Positions 41,083 to 53,804 are shown, numbered from the stretch's first letter. The stretch: DNA of 64,000 nucleotides from Girardinichthys multiradiatus (GCF_021462225.1 NC_061808.1:17955119-18019118); one strand, 5' to 3'. The notes: generated from the letters alone by a model not told the origin. Made by a program: numbers and translations.

Positions 41083-42920
41083 CGCTGTCACAGGGTTAGT
41101 CTGTTCCCTGCCTTTTCACTGAGGGTGGGCTTAGGATGTGGTAGTATACGCTTCAGCATGTGATGCGCTGCTGGCTCTTCCTGAAACAGGAAAAGGGGAG
41201 TTTAACCAGCAACACTTTAACCCAAATTTAAAATCTGCTTATATTTTAAGAAGTTGCTGTGAAAAGGTTTAATAAATATAGGCTCAGGTAACATAACATC
41301 ATATTAACCAGTATCAGAGTACAAATAAGAAATTATTCAGCCTAAAGCTATGGAAACTATGCAGGACTCACCCCAGCTACACAGCACCTTCTACCCCACT
41401 CATGGCTCTGTTTGGGCCAGGGGGTTTTCTCCATTTTTATTTTTGAATTCTCCTTGTCTTTATCTCCTTCTGAGTTGCTTTCTTAGTCCATGTCTTCCTC
41501 ATTCCCTGTCGGTGTAGAGATCCTAGTCCAATAATCCACCTCTAAGAGGATTCACTGCAACTGAGAAAAGGCAGGGAGCATGACAAAGAGGGTGATAAAA
41601 TTCTGACGTAAAGTGAGAAGCATAGAAACACAATGAAAAAGTAATTTTCTTTTTAATTACACCTTTAAATAACCCTGTTAACCTAAAATCATGCATGTAT
41701 GTATAAAAGCAAGCTAGCCCTTCTTCAGAAATGTAAATTGTTCTGAAAAAAGTAATTTCTATTTTTTTATTTTTTCAAATGTCACACACTGCAACCATGT
41801 ACCACCTCTGTTTATTGCTTATTATTTTACTGCTTTCACTGGATATAGATGGGAAAAATGGTTGAAACAACAACACGAAAGAAGAGATTAAATAGTGAAT
41901 TGTAAGAATAATACAGTGGAGATCGTGAAACGTGTTTACACAGTTTTTGTTTATCTGGAACACCATCAGCAAAACTCCCACATCAGCACATTCAGTGAAT
42001 AAACATACCCTACTGCACAAGCACAGTAATCCTACACTAAGCTAGAGGTAATGAAGGAGTATGAGGGGTGCTGATCCAATTATAGTATCCAAGCTGCGCT
42101 TTACATTTTTCTGTCCTTGACTCTGGTTCATTAACATGCTGCAAACATTTTCCTGGAAAGGACCTCAAAACCATAATATGTGTTATTGGGTCTGGGGGTT
42201 TTGTAGGATCAAAACGGCCACAATAGTCCTGAAACAGTGCTTGAGCCAATGATGTGGTTAATTCTTTAGCATAAACCAATACAAATACAATGTCATTGGT
42301 TTAAACTGAAAAATAAGGGGGAAGCCTTCAAACTACTCTACAAGTTTAAGTGGTAAAATTTAAACTACTAAATCCTTAAAATTTCTACATTTGACAAACA
42401 CTGATAGAAACAATAGATTAAAATTCATTTTGTTAATAATAATCAAAGAGTTCAAAAAAGCACATTAAATGGAGTTTGTGCTAGACCCCCACCTTGAAAT
42501 TAAGATGGGGGTCTATCACCCAACTTTGAGTGATGGTAATTTGTAAATTTGGCATCTCTGTTTTTCACTTCCTGTTGAGTAAAACTGATGACCTCATTTC
42601 ATTTTCTAGTGAATTGCAAATGTGCCGCATGCAAACTAAATGAAACACATAAAGTTTCATAAATAAGTTATAACTGTGCTGGGTGCATCTGAGAGAAGTG
42701 TGTGTGCGTGTGTGTGGGCGCGCATGTTGGTGCAACGCCACAGGGGGGCGCAATGTTACTATTTACTGATCTATTGGGTTTGACTGTAATTGTGAAATTC
42801 CTCACTTCTACAGGAACGACGCAAATTCGAAAGCTTTCAGAAATTCAAGCTTAATCTATGTATAGGACTTTGTTTATTGTCAGGGGTGTGTAGTGTGACT
42901 ATAAATAAATAAATACGCTA
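41083..42920. other. gene-poor region upstream of the fibrinogen-domain gene
   Basis: It holds that gene's promoter and 5' UTR in its first few hundred bases (no TATA box recognised) and then AT-rich DNA. One 80-codon minus-strand frame (42,279-42,037; includes FQDYCGRFDPTKPPDP) has coding-like composition, but I do not recognise it and it has no clear splice signals. Confidence 0.4.
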
Positions 42921-42924
42921 TATT

Positions 42925-43890
42925 GCTAGAAGTATTCACTCAACTTTCCATATCATTGAATCCTGGTGTTCCAATCACTTCCATGATGACAGGTGCATAA
43001 AATCCAGCATCTATGCATGCAGACTGCTTCTTAAAACGTTTGTGAAAGAATGGGTCAATTTTAGGAGATTAGTGAACTCCAGCGTGGTGACATGATAGAA
43101 TGCCGTCCAGTTGTGAAATTTTCTCTCTATGTATTCCACAGTCAACTGTTGGTAGTTTTATAACCATGTGGAAATTTCAGGATCAAAGTGGACGGCCACA
43201 AAGAAAATTAGGCAAAGAGTGTGCAGAGGTCACCAACTTTATGTAGAGTTGATAGGTAATGTGCCTTCAACCCTAATTTACTTCAGATTAGTTCATAAAC
43301 AATGTGTGGAGAGCTTCATTGAATGGGTTTCCAAGTTCGAAGCGTTGATGCAGTGGTAAAAATTACTCCACCATTAGAGCAGTGGATATTTGTTCTCTGA
43401 AGTAATCATCCATGCCTCAGTTGCCAGAAAAACAACAATTACTTGACTGTATGTCAAGTAATTGTTGTTTGTCCAGTGTGAAGTTGGGTGAAAGGGGGAT
43501 TATTGTTGGGCTCAGCTCCTTGGTTCCAGTGAAAGGAAATCTTTCAAAACATTTTGGACAATTTTATGCTCCTATCTTTGTGGAAACAGTTTGGGGATGG
43601 ACACACCAGTACACAAAGAAAGGTCTATAAAGACATAGATGAGCAAGTTTGCTCCTGAATTCAATCTGAAAGATCACATTTGGGATGAACTGGAGCAGTG
43701 ACTGCAAGCCAGGCCTTCTCATCCAACAATTGTGTTTGACCTCACAAATGAGCTTCTGGAAGAATAAAAACATCCATAAACATGCTCCTAAACCTTGTAG
43801 AAGGCCTTCCCAGAAGAGCTAAAGCTGTTATAACTGCAAAGGGTGAGCCGGCATTATATTAAACCCTATAGATTAAGAATTGGATGTCAC
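42925..43890 (+). mobile_element. decayed Tc1-like relic (family 4)
   Basis: It has the layout and scraps of a Tc1-like element (GCTAGAAGTATTCACTCA start, GACAATTTTATGCTCC and GGAAGAATAAAAACATCCAT landmarks) but no open transposase. It abuts the younger element at 43,911. The family is inferred and the ends are approximate. Confidence 0.45.
43431..43469. repeat. perfect 17-bp inverted repeat, 5-nt spacer
   Basis: Arms 43,431-43,447 and 43,453-43,469 are perfect reverse complements separated by TGTAT, inside the family-4 relic. Confidence 0.95.
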
Positions 43891-43910
43891 TCAAGAACAG
43901 TATATATGTA

Positions 43911-45029
43911 CAGGGGTTGGACAATGAAACTGAAACACCTGTCATTTTAGTGTGGGAGGTTTCATGGCTAAATTGGACCAGCCTGGTAGCCAGTCTTCAT
44001 TGATTGCACATTGCACCAGTAAGAGCAGAGTGTGAAGGTTCAATTAGCAGGGTAAGAACACAGTTTTGCTCAAAATATTGAAATGCACACAACATTATGG
44101 GTGACATACCGGAGTTCAAAACAGGACAAATTGTTGGTGCACGTCTTGCTGGCGCATCTGTGACCAAGACAGCAAGTCTTTGTGATGTATCAAGAGCCAC
44201 GGTATCCAGGGTAATGTCAGCATACCACCAAGAAGGACGAACCACATCCAACAGGATTAACTGTGGATGCAAGAGGAAGCGGGCCGGGCTGCTATAGCCA
44301 AACCTTTGGTCACTCATGCCAATGCCAAATGTTGGTTTCAATGGTGCAAGGAGCGCAAATCTTGGGCTGTGGACAATGTGAAACATGTATTGTTCTCTGA
44401 TGAGTCCACCTTTATTGTTTTCCCCACATCCAGGAGAGTTACGGTGTGGAGAAGCCCCAAAGAAGCGTACCACCCAGACTGTTGCATGCCCAGAGTGAAG
44501 CATGGGGGTGGATCAGTGATGGTTTGGGCTGCCATATCATGGCATTCCCTCGGCCCAATACTTGTGCTAGATGGGCGCGTCACTGCCAAGGACTACCGAA
44601 CCATTCTTGAGGACCATGTGCATCCAATGGTTCAAACATTGTATCCTGAAGGCGGTGCCGTGTATCAGGATGACAATGCACCAATACACACAGCAAGACT
44701 GGTGAAAGATTGGTTTGATGAACATGAAAGTGAAGTTGAACATCTCCCATGGCCTGCACAGTCACCAGATCTAAATATTTTTGAGCCACTTTGGGGTGTT
44801 TTGGAGGAGCGAGTCAGGAAACATTTTCCTCCACCAGTATCACGTAGTGACCTGGCCACTATCCTGCAAGAAGAATGGCTTAACATCCCTCTGACCACTG
44901 TGCAGGACTTGTATATGTCATTCCCAAGACGAATTGATGCTGTATTTGCCGCAAAAGGAGGCCCTACACCATACTAATAAATTATTGTGGTCTAAAACCA
45001 GGTGTTTCAGTTTCATTGTCCAACCCCTG
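43911..45029 (+). mobile_element. Tc1-like transposon with intact ends
   Basis: 31-bp perfect terminal inverted repeats (43,911-43,941 and 44,999-45,029, starting CAGGGGTTGGACAATGAAAC) are flanked by TA on each side. It contains one transposase gene on the plus strand with an internal deletion. This is the best-preserved transposon in the window. Confidence 0.95.
44097..44977 (+). pseudogene. Tc1-like transposase with internal deletion
   Basis: ATG at 44,097 starts a first helix-turn-helix segment (FKTGQIVGARLAGAS, VSRATVSRVMSAYHQEG). Around 44,255-44,290 the frame shifts and roughly 50-60 residues are missing compared with the usual length: the second helix-turn-helix and linker. The catalytic part then runs open to the TAA at 44,977. 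Its acidic residues are present: Asp in LFSDEST, Asp in VYQDDNAPIH, and Glu in QSPDLNIFEPLW. It ends with the family tail AAKGGPTPY. Because the ends are intact it could be moved by a sister element's transposase but not by its own. Confidence 0.9.
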
Positions 45030-45031
45030 TA

Positions 45032-46248
45032 CATGAAGGCAGATGAACAGTTGCTTCTGGTGTATCATGGTGGGGGTTTAAGGGGTCTGCAATTACTTAC
45101 CTCATCTGTGTCCTGCTCTTTGAAATATACAAGGTCAGAGGGGAAAGGTGAGGTGTAAAATTAGATTTTACTTATCAATCACAGTCCTTCATTCCTGTCC
45201 TGTTTTTTAGGCTGTTTCTAACTAAACTTTGATGGATTATCAGTAGCTGTACAAACTGCAACTTAAAAGTCTGTTTTTTTTTTTAGTTTAAAATAATATT
45301 CAAGTCTTAGTTTAAAGAAATCAGAGCTGACAGAGAACTATAGGATATTAAGACAGTGTTTATGGTTTTCACCTATTATCCACATTAACCACAGTCCCAA
45401 AATAAACCTGGGTATTTCTGTTATAAGTTCAAGTATTGATTCATTACCTGGAAGGCAGGAAATATATATTTACTCCAATTTCTTTCTCTAAGCCACTGCA
45501 TAAAATACAAAAACATATCTATTAAAGACCCCCCCCCCCATTCATACAGTACTGATGGTCAATTTTCTTTTTCATGGCAGTCATTGATCACAGTGTCAGA
45601 ATCAATATATAGTTTCTTTCATCTTCATTGACAAAGTATCAGCAAGAATGCAACATTTGATGAACTACTTTTCGGGCTGGAATTAACTTCAAGATCAATA
45701 GATGCAGATGGTGCAAAAAACTGCATACAGTGTTGCAGTAAAAGTCCAGATGTAACTATCAAGTTTCTTCAAATGGTCGTTATAAAGTAATTGTAATTCA
45801 CTTGAAAAGCCATATTTAATTGTAAATATTTGAGCAGTTATATGTGGGAATTACTTTGTCTTCAATGTTGCGATAAAAAGTTATTTGTCTTTTTCTATAT
45901 ATGAATAATTACATAGTGTTTTTCTTGTAAGAAGGATGGAGTTGAAGTACGATAGTCCTTCATATGCAGGACATCGAGCCCAGAGTTGAGCAGCATCTCT
46001 GATATATGTTTATAAGCCCAAACAGTAGGAGAACTAACAGATCAGCTTAAGTCCTTCGTCAGCAATATCTCTCCAACAGCCTGCATGCAGTCTCCATGGT
46101 AACCAACTCCTGCACTGATTTATTCATGGCGATAGTGCGGACAGCTTCGATTTTTGATTTGATTTAGCTCAGAATTTCTCCACAGCAGGTGGGGAAATAC
46201 AAAGATTTTGTAGCAGACTCGCTGCTTTGCCAACTGCAAGGAAGGAAT
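45032..46248. other. unassigned region
   Basis: AT-rich sequence with a C run at 45,530-45,539. If the exon at 46,249-46,302 is real, its 3' UTR would occupy the right part. No repeat family recognised. Confidence 0.4.
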
Positions 46249-46302
46249 CTAGCGGTTGGCCAGCTTGTGCATCCAGGTGGATTCAGAGATGTTGCTGAAC
46301 AG
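46249..46302 (-). CDS. possible terminal exon of an unrecognised minus-strand gene
   Basis: After a strong acceptor (TTTTTATTTTTTTGACCAG on the minus strand) comes an 18-codon frame, LFSNISESTWMHKLANR then TAG. Most codons end in C or G in a local AT-rich setting, which looks like coding DNA. I do not recognise the protein and the upstream exons are not established. An exon-like piece at 54,634-54,684 could belong to the same gene. It could equally be chance. Confidence 0.25.
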   Translation of the reverse strand: MFSNISESTWMHKLANR

Positions 46303-47870
46303 CTGGTCAAAAAAATAAAAACAGTCTCTTACAGGTCTACGGTGAACTGGCAGCTGTAAATAATCAACTGCATTATCCAGGGAGTATACATTTGTGTAAA
46401 AACAAAGCAGTGTTGTTGCTTAATTCAGGTTATCTCTAAGTCATGCCAAGCAAATGGTTCTGTTGTCCAGCCTCCAGTCTCACTGCGTTCCATACAACGT
46501 CACTCAATCAGCTGGATGCCTCCTCAGAAGATTATTGTGCATCTTCTCCTCGACGACAAGCTATTATATATCAAAAACAGTAAAAAGAAAATCTATTGCG
46601 AAAACCAAATATTGTCTAAAGCAAGTGAACATTTCCATACTCGTGCTAACAAGGTTAAAATAAACAGATATCTACTTACACCTTCATAAATTAAATTGAA
46701 GCTGTGTTTTTGGGCCACCTTTCTGTTTTTATTCATTTCAGCCCCTCTTCATCTTTGGTAACTAGGGATGTGAGTCTCTTACTTTAAATCAAAGGAAACA
46801 GCTCTCTGGAGTGTAAAAACAGAGCTACGAAAGTGTCTGAAATAACTAAGAGGCTTACATCTTAGCAATGAACTAAAGCTCATCATAAAGTTATGCAGTT
46901 TACTGCAGAGACAGGCCATAACACCTTTGACAGCAGCTATCCGACGGGAAATGTTTACCTCTCCTTTCACAACCTTTTTGAATTATATTCTGTCAGAGAC
47001 AACATAGGAAAGTCACTTTTTCCTATTGCTGAATTATTCATAAAATAAAGCTCAGTTTGTCATTTGTCATAGGATAGAAAGGCTGATTCCTGCATGTTGA
47101 CAAGAAACTAAAAAGTTCAGGTTGACTGATGTGACAGTTTGACAGACGCAGTGCAGGTAGAGACGGTTAAGGAACAAGATTCATGAAGGAAGGATAAGAG
47201 TTGGAGGTGTGTTGCTGGATGTGTGGAAATACAGGAGCAGGCTTCATAAGGAAAGCACTATTTAAGCTCTCTTCTGACTAAAAATACAAGGAATTTTGTT
47301 CACTTCCAACAGATGTAATTTCACTTTATATAGAAATAACTATATCAGGAAAAGCACTCCAGGAACCCATTGGTCATAGTCTGATGACTGAGCTTGTATA
47401 ATGGGCACTCTTTACAGGCCTCAGGTGATATAAAGGTAAGAACATCCATGCTAATGTTCTGTTTCTTATTTCAATGTAGAAAAGTTAAAATAGGAGAATG
47501 TGTGAAGATGACCTGGTTTGCATTTAGCTAATTTCCTCTTAACCTTCAGCGTTTTAAAACACAGACATAATGCTTAAAAAATATTGATAGAATTTTCTGA
47601 GACCAGTGAAGATGTATTTGTGTCACATTGCTGCCTCGATAAATATATCTTTCTCTGACAATCTATAGGCTGAGGGAAACTGGATGCAAAAACAGGATAG
47701 ACAGGGACACAGAAACCAGACACAAGAATGACTTAAGATATCAACCTGAAGGCAAAAAAACTAGAAACATAAAAAACAGGGAAGCAGGAAGTAGAACACA
47801 GACTTCAATTAAAGATAGGTTCAGAAAAAATGCTTACAGTACCAAGCGCTAGAAATCCTAATACTAAGCA
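46303..47870. other. unassigned region
   Basis: 1.57 kb of AT-rich DNA without a gene or a repeat that I can name. Confidence 0.4.
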
Positions 47871-47879
47871 ATTAAATTA

Positions 47880-48420
47880 ACATGAACTGCCAAGAGAGAC
47901 AATGTCAGGCTTTGTTTGTTAATATCTGGACCAAACTCCAGACAGACACTTGGGATGGGCATCATGGCAGTTTAATGAAAGGTAAAAAAAAAACACATAC
48001 AGACAGGACTACACACAGAATCCAAGAAATGCAGTACCAGAAAAACAGACGAAGAAACAGAGTACCAGAAGAAACCAGCAGTGAGAGATGAATGTAGAGA
48101 GCTTAAATACTGAGAGGAAGTGTGGAGAAAGACATGGCAACCAGGTGAGAGTGATCAGCTGGAAGTGAGGAATAGCTGAGACCAATGAAGGGGAGGGGAA
48201 AATAGAAATGAGCAGGATCAGAGCAGAGAAACGCACAGGAAGAAATCTAACAGAAATATCTAAATGTACCAAAACACAGAAATAGACTAAAGGACTATAA
48301 ACAATGGTTAAATAAAGAAACAGAAACAAGAAAGAAATTCAAACACCTAACACTAACAGATCATGACAAACACATCCATAAATAAATTAATAGTCAAGGA
48401 TCATGACAGTTTCAGCATTT
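47880..48420 (-). mobile_element. LTR-like repeat
   Basis: On the minus strand the region is T/C-rich, with CTCACCTGGTTGCCATGTC and AGTATTTAAGCTCTCTACAT (TATA-like TATTTAAG, then a short leader). This is the usual make-up of fish gypsy-type LTRs. No coding interior is adjacent, so it would be a solo LTR. Low certainty. Confidence 0.35.
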
Positions 48421-49214
48421 AAACTTCAAAAATGATTTCAACATCACGTCAAACCGCAGATTCCATCATGTATTTATTACAGAAAAAGGAATTAAACATG
48501 AAAGAGTTTTTAAAATGTTAATGTCACCAAGATAAACACCACAGAATTTCTTTTTTATTGTTTTTTTGGCTGTAAATGTATCATCTTTGCCTGATTTCTG
48601 GACTAAGCTACTAAAATGTAACTTTTTTTCACAGAATTTTTCATAGATTGTAAAAAAGCACAGAGAGATCTTCATGTTGACAAGCTAGAAGAGAGCATCG
48701 ATTCTTCTAAACACTTGTTTGTAACAAAAGCCCATTAAAACAGGGCTTGTTTTAGATACTCTAACTAAAGAATATGTGTTTTTTTCTGATTCTGGTATGT
48801 TTGTTTATTAGGGGATCTGACTATCTTTATTTAGGTGAAGCGAAAATATTTTGTTTGTTGACCTTGATGACGTTTTAATTTATGAACATTTGTATTGTGT
48901 ATGCATCTTGGTTTAAGCTTGGTTCTTGCAAGACATCACTTTTGCTGGTCCTTTACTGCATGAATTACAGAAACTGTTGTTTTATTAATAAAAAATATCT
49001 AATGTCTGTAAATTTAGAATATTTTTTCCATGTCCTTCATGTTACCTGTAAATGTTTAAAAAGAAATGTCGAATAATGTACTACTCTACATCTCACAAAG
49101 GAACCCCAAACTGGCTTGACAAATGTAAAAAAAAATGTCTACCGTCTGAATAATTACTTTGCAAAACTTATTTTAACTCACCATACTCAAAATCTGGGTA
49201 TATGTAATAATAAG

Positions 49215-49645
49215 CTTAGGTATTCACTCTTTGTGTTCACTTTCAGTTATTTCCCTGATATCTATCTGTGTTTATTCTGTGTCTTCAGTCAGCCTTCCTC
49301 AGTTGGCCTAGTTCAGGTTCTCCCACAGCTGCTACACTTTCAGTCAGTCAGGTTAATCTGTTCATTGTTCTAGAGATTACTCTGCTCGCTGTTTTCCTCC
49401 TCTCCTCTCCTCTCCTCTCCTCTCCTCTCCTCTCCTCTCCTCTCCTCTCCTCTCCTCTCCTCTCCTCTCCTCTCCTCTCCTCTCCTCTCGCCTTGTTAAC
49501 CTGTTCCCTGTGTTTGCCTTTTGTTTCTTTTTGTGCATTGGTTCTTTCATGACGTAAGTGTTTAGGACTCGGTTTATTCATTAATAAACATGCTCTTCAC
49601 ATAGTTCTAGCTGCGACCTGCCTGTGTTTGCACGTTCCTTTTAAA
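49215..49645 (+). mobile_element. LTR-like repeat with embedded microsatellite
   Basis: T/C-rich text ending in CATTAATAAACATGCTCTTC and CTGCGACCTGCCTGTGTTTG, which resembles the poly(A)-site end of a fish LTR. It is split by the pentanucleotide tract at 49,393-49,488. No internal retroelement domains are adjacent. Confidence 0.35.
49393..49488. repeat. (TCTCC)n pentanucleotide microsatellite
   Basis: About 19 pure copies of CTCTC/TCTCC in a row, with no interruption that I can see. Confidence 0.95.
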
Positions 49646-49699
49646 TGAACAATTTGATAGTGTAAGACCTATGAATTTAGAAAACAGTTTAAACCAATC

Positions 49700-50480
49700 T
49701 AGCAGAAAATTATGACCAGCTGCATAGTGTATTCCCCAGTTTTACTGTCACACTCACCCAAATCCGTTGAGGCATATATTTCATTGGAACCATGAAGGTG
49801 TGATGTGGAATATGGCACCAAGGCAATAGCTGTAGATCTTGTAAGTTGGAGATTAGGCATCAATCTGTCTGATTTTTGTCTGTCCAGCACATCCCACAGG
49901 TGGTCAGTTGGGCTCAGACCTGGAGGCTCTGAAGCCAAGTCAACACCTCAAACTCGTGTATCTCACAACATTTCTGAACTATTTTTGCTTCATTGGCAAG
50001 GCATACTATTCTGCTGACAGAGGCTTAAGTTTTCAGGGGATACAGTTTCCACCCCCTGACTGGTCTGTGGTTATGTTTGCAACAAACTGCAATGCACTTT
50101 GTATTCTGACACATTTCTCCCAGGACCAGCATTGCTTTCTTCATCAATCTGAGATATGTTCTCTTTGGAATCAGACCAGGTGGGTTCGCCTTTGCTCATC
50201 CCATGCATCTTGGACCGAGCTTGTCGTCAGTTCACCACTGTTCATTTCTTGGTCCACTTTTAATAGATCCTGACCACTCCAGACCGGGAACATGCAACAA
50301 AAGCTGCAGTTTTGTAGATGATCTGATGCTGCAATCTCAGTATAGCTCTTGCTAAACTTGCTCAAATCTTTGCGCTTGAAAAATCTTCCTGCCTCGACAT
50401 GGATGTTATGGCTCTTATACTGACTCTACATGGCAAAAAAGCATGATTCAACAAAGTTTGAGGTCGTTTTGTAACTCTTG
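49700..50480 (-). mobile_element. Tc1-like transposon relic (family 5)
   Basis: Plus-strand text TTTTGCTTCATTGGCAAGGC, CTGACTGGTCTGTGGTTATG, CCACTTTTAATAGATCCTG and GCTGCAGTTTTGTAGATG is the reverse strand of a well-spread fish Tc1-like transposase, in the expected order but with internal deletions. No open frame survives. Confidence 0.6.
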
Positions 50481-51500
50481 CAGACAGCCTGTTTTGGTCT
50501 TCAACAATGACTCAATTTAGTTACAATCTGCTAATTAGTGCAATAATTAGCATGCATTCAGCTCCTGCTTATATATGACAACTGACTAAATATAAAAACT
50601 AATTTATGGTAAGACCCATCTGAACAATGAAGGATGAATATCATAAATGAATCACGGCTTGCCAGGCCATTTTTTTTTTTCCAGAAATAAGCTGTTGTTT
50701 CACTGCCTTCTGAAGCAGTTGCACAATAAAGTGTCTGATCTGAGAAGTGCTTTAAAGGTTGACATTTTCATGAGTGGAAACAAAAAACAGAAAGGTGCCT
50801 ATTAAGCACAGAGAGAAAAGATTCTTCACCAAATTAGACACAAAGGGCTTAAAATGCAGGTCAGACCTGAACTGAGTGGTTTTGCTTTTATCAACCGATC
50901 AACGCTGGAATGGATTTCAATTAAAAGTCTTAAAAAGATGCAAAAACTGAATTATATTTGTGAATCCTGTTGTAGTGAAAACGTTTTACACAGATGAAAT
51001 CAAAACAGACTCATAAAGCTTCGAGTATCTATAGTCATAAGCTTCTCTTGCACCATTTGCGGATGGATGTTTGTTTGTGAGTACGCTTCACTGTAATAAA
51101 TTCTGAGAGACAGGACTCTTAATCTGCTCTATTCATCACTCTGCTCCCCTTGGTCTCATGTAAACCTTATTACCCCAGTGCTGAACAGAGATGTATTTGT
51201 CTTGAGAGGATGAACTGAAAGAAAGCCATAAGAGGTGGGGAAAACCAAGCACTGAACATGATTTCTCCTGCAAACTTTAATTTGATAGACTGTTCTGTGG
51301 CACACATCTCCTTCGTATGCTTTTAAAATAATTAGCCACGCCTTCTCCTTTGTCTCATTATCTGTAGATATCTAATGTATTTTAATATATTAGGCTTATA
51401 TTGTTTACACAGAATTCAACAAGGTAAGTGTGCATCACCACCTGCTTGTATACGATGGCAAACTCACATAAAGTCCAGCCTGCTCTGAATCTTCTTTTCC
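50481..51500. other. unassigned region
   Basis: About 1 kb of AT-rich DNA; nothing recognised. Confidence 0.4.
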
Positions 51501-51539
51501 TGGAATATAGAGTCCTATTCAATAAATTACACTATTATT

Positions 51540-51690
51540 GAAAATTACAATTATTCCAGTAACTCAATTCACTAAGTGAAACACATTATATAGATTAATA
51601 ACACACAGACTGATGTTTTAAAGCCTTTGTTTTTGTTAATTTTGATGATTTTCTGCTCATAGCTAATAAAAACACGACAATTAAAACCAT
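51540..51690 (+). mobile_element. family-2 transposon end fragment
   Basis: CTAAGTGAAACACATTATAT, TAGATTAATAACACACAGA and TTAATTTTGATGATTTTCTG repeat the outer part of the family-2 relic at 26.08 kb. Confidence 0.55.
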
Positions 51691-51719
51691 TAAGACCAGA
51701 ATATTACTCCAAATATTAC

Positions 51720-52075
51720 TATATTACTCCAAACATGGAGAAGCAGCTTTTAGTTCTTATGTTCTTATGCTCCACTAATCTGGAATAAACTCCCAGAAAA
51801 CTGTAAAAGTGCCAAAACCCTAAGTTGCTTTAAATCAAGATAAAAAACTTATTGTTTAGAGTGGCCTTTGAATGTGTTATCTTAACATTATTAGTTAAGT
51901 TTTCAGTCCAACTTTCCTTTCATTTTCTTATCCATCATTCTATTCTCTTTATTTTTTTTAATTACCTATGTTGTTTGATTTTCTGTATCATTGTAATGTT
52001 TTTCCTTATGTACAGCGCCTTGAGTGCCTTGTTGCAGAAAAGCGCTATAAATAAACTTGACCTGACTTGACATCA
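51720..52075 (+). mobile_element. LINE (L2-like) 3' end
   Basis: A short decayed frame gives LWNKLPENCKSAKTLSCFK, the common C-terminus of L2-type LINE proteins. It is followed by the typical 3' UTR wording TACAGCGCCTTGAGTGCC and AAAAGCGCTATAAATAAACT, ending in a TGACCTGACTTGAC tail. Confidence 0.7.
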
Positions 52076-53800
52076 GAGCAATAAAAACACATTTTAATAC
52101 AGAAATGGGGAATTAATGAAAAGTATGTTTAATACTTGCTTAAACGTTGTTATTTTCAAAAGGTGCTTTGGAGAAATGAGCCTCATTAGAATAGGACTGT
52201 AAATGTGTCTCCAGAGGAAATACCTTTCCCTTTGCAGTAAAAAAAAACATTTTACACATCAAACCACAGTCTGTGCTTGCTTTTGAATGCCTCCACGCAC
52301 TGTACAGAAAACGAGAAAGCAATAAATGGTTAAAAAATGCATTAGTTGGACGTACAGTCTCAATTTAATTAAGGAAAATGCATATTTTCAGTCTGATTCG
52401 GGTATTTATTTATTCGTTGTATATCGTGTTGCTTGGGGTGAAGGGAATGTTGCAGCTTTTCTCAGTTCTCAGGGGGATGCACAGACGCTGACATCTATTC
52501 TGACATCCAATGCTAGCATCCGCAATAATTCAAGTGTGGGAGGAAACAGAAGCAACCAGAGAAAATCCCAGCATACATAACTGCAGGCAGTTAGAAGGAA
52601 ATGCACCCCTCACACTGCCTACTGGTAGAAACACCATGAATAAATGTGTTAATTGCAGAAAGTCAATTATTACTCAACACATGAGGAAAGATTAACTTAT
52701 ACCTAATGTCAGCAATAGAATCAGTTATGATCTACTGATGAAAAAAAGTTCTGTTATTTACCAGAGCAGAAATCCAGCTTTTCGATGCTTTGTGGTTTAC
52801 ATGAGAAAAAAAAAAAAAACAACAATCATGAACTATTTTTTTAGATTTTTTTAGATTTTTTTACAGGTCTAGTGGACAGTGGAGTGGATTTTCCTTCTGG
52901 TGTTATTTGTCCTGTGAATAGTCTAATTGTATTTTTATTAAGAAACAGTATTTAAGAAACTGCAGAACCCCTCCAGCTGGGTTTGAGCCAGATGCATGTC
53001 TTTAAATAATTGTTTTCTGGCTGGAGATAAAGAAATAGATTTAGTGTAAAAGGTTAATGCTGATTTTTTTTCTCCTTAATTTAAAAGAAAAAAGTAAGAA
53101 AGACTTTGTCTGGAGCAATGCATTAGACTATAAATAAAAGTGATTACTTTCAGTCTTTGTATTATTACCTTATTTAAGTATTCATTTTCTTTGCTTTCAA
53201 AGATTGTTTGTTAGTAGAGCGGGATTGTGTATGCTGAATGATTTTTGTTGGGCAAATCTTTAGACATGGTCAATTGATTACACAAAATAATGTCAGAGTA
53301 AGTAAACTGTTCAAATTAAAACAAGATAATAATAAAACTTTCAGATTTTGTAAGCCTAAAAGTAAGGCAACTCTCAGCATTTTGCCTTTTACCTTACATG
53401 TAAAGAAATTGGTTGTGATTTGTGTTTTTATTAAAGAATCTACAGTTGTATTAGATTAATTAGAACGCGTTTTGATGAGGTCTAAAAGTTCCTTTTGAAT
53501 AAAACTTTCTTGAAGCAGTCAATAAACGTAAAATTAGTTAAGAGCACATTTCTGTACTAAAAATGTTTTTTTTTATTGGTCTGATGTTATATTCTAATCT
53601 AAAATGTCATTTTTTCATTAGATGTAAGCGGAAAATCATCATAGTTAACCAAAATATGGCTTTAAAGCAACAGTCTGTGTGTGAAAAATGACAGAATATT
53701 TGGCCTCAGTTTTTCAAAGGCAAAGAAAGTCCTTATTGCAAACTTTGCTATAAACCTTTTCTTTGTAAATAACTTTTAATGTAATGTAATCCCTGCCATC
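52076..53800. other. unassigned region
   Basis: AT-rich DNA. A triple TTTTTTAGA-type direct repeat is seen at 52,838-52,863. No gene recognised. Confidence 0.4.
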
Positions 53801-53804
53801 CCCT

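Noticed and set aside
41083..41091. Upstream start for the fibrinogen-domain protein three codons before the ATG
   Set aside because: The codon at 41,091-41,089 is GTG, not ATG; the first in-frame ATG is at 41,082 and directly precedes a normal signal peptide.
49348..49581. Minus-strand frame encoding a GEERR repeat protein
   Set aside because: The repeat peptide is only the pentanucleotide microsatellite read through; there is no other coding evidence.
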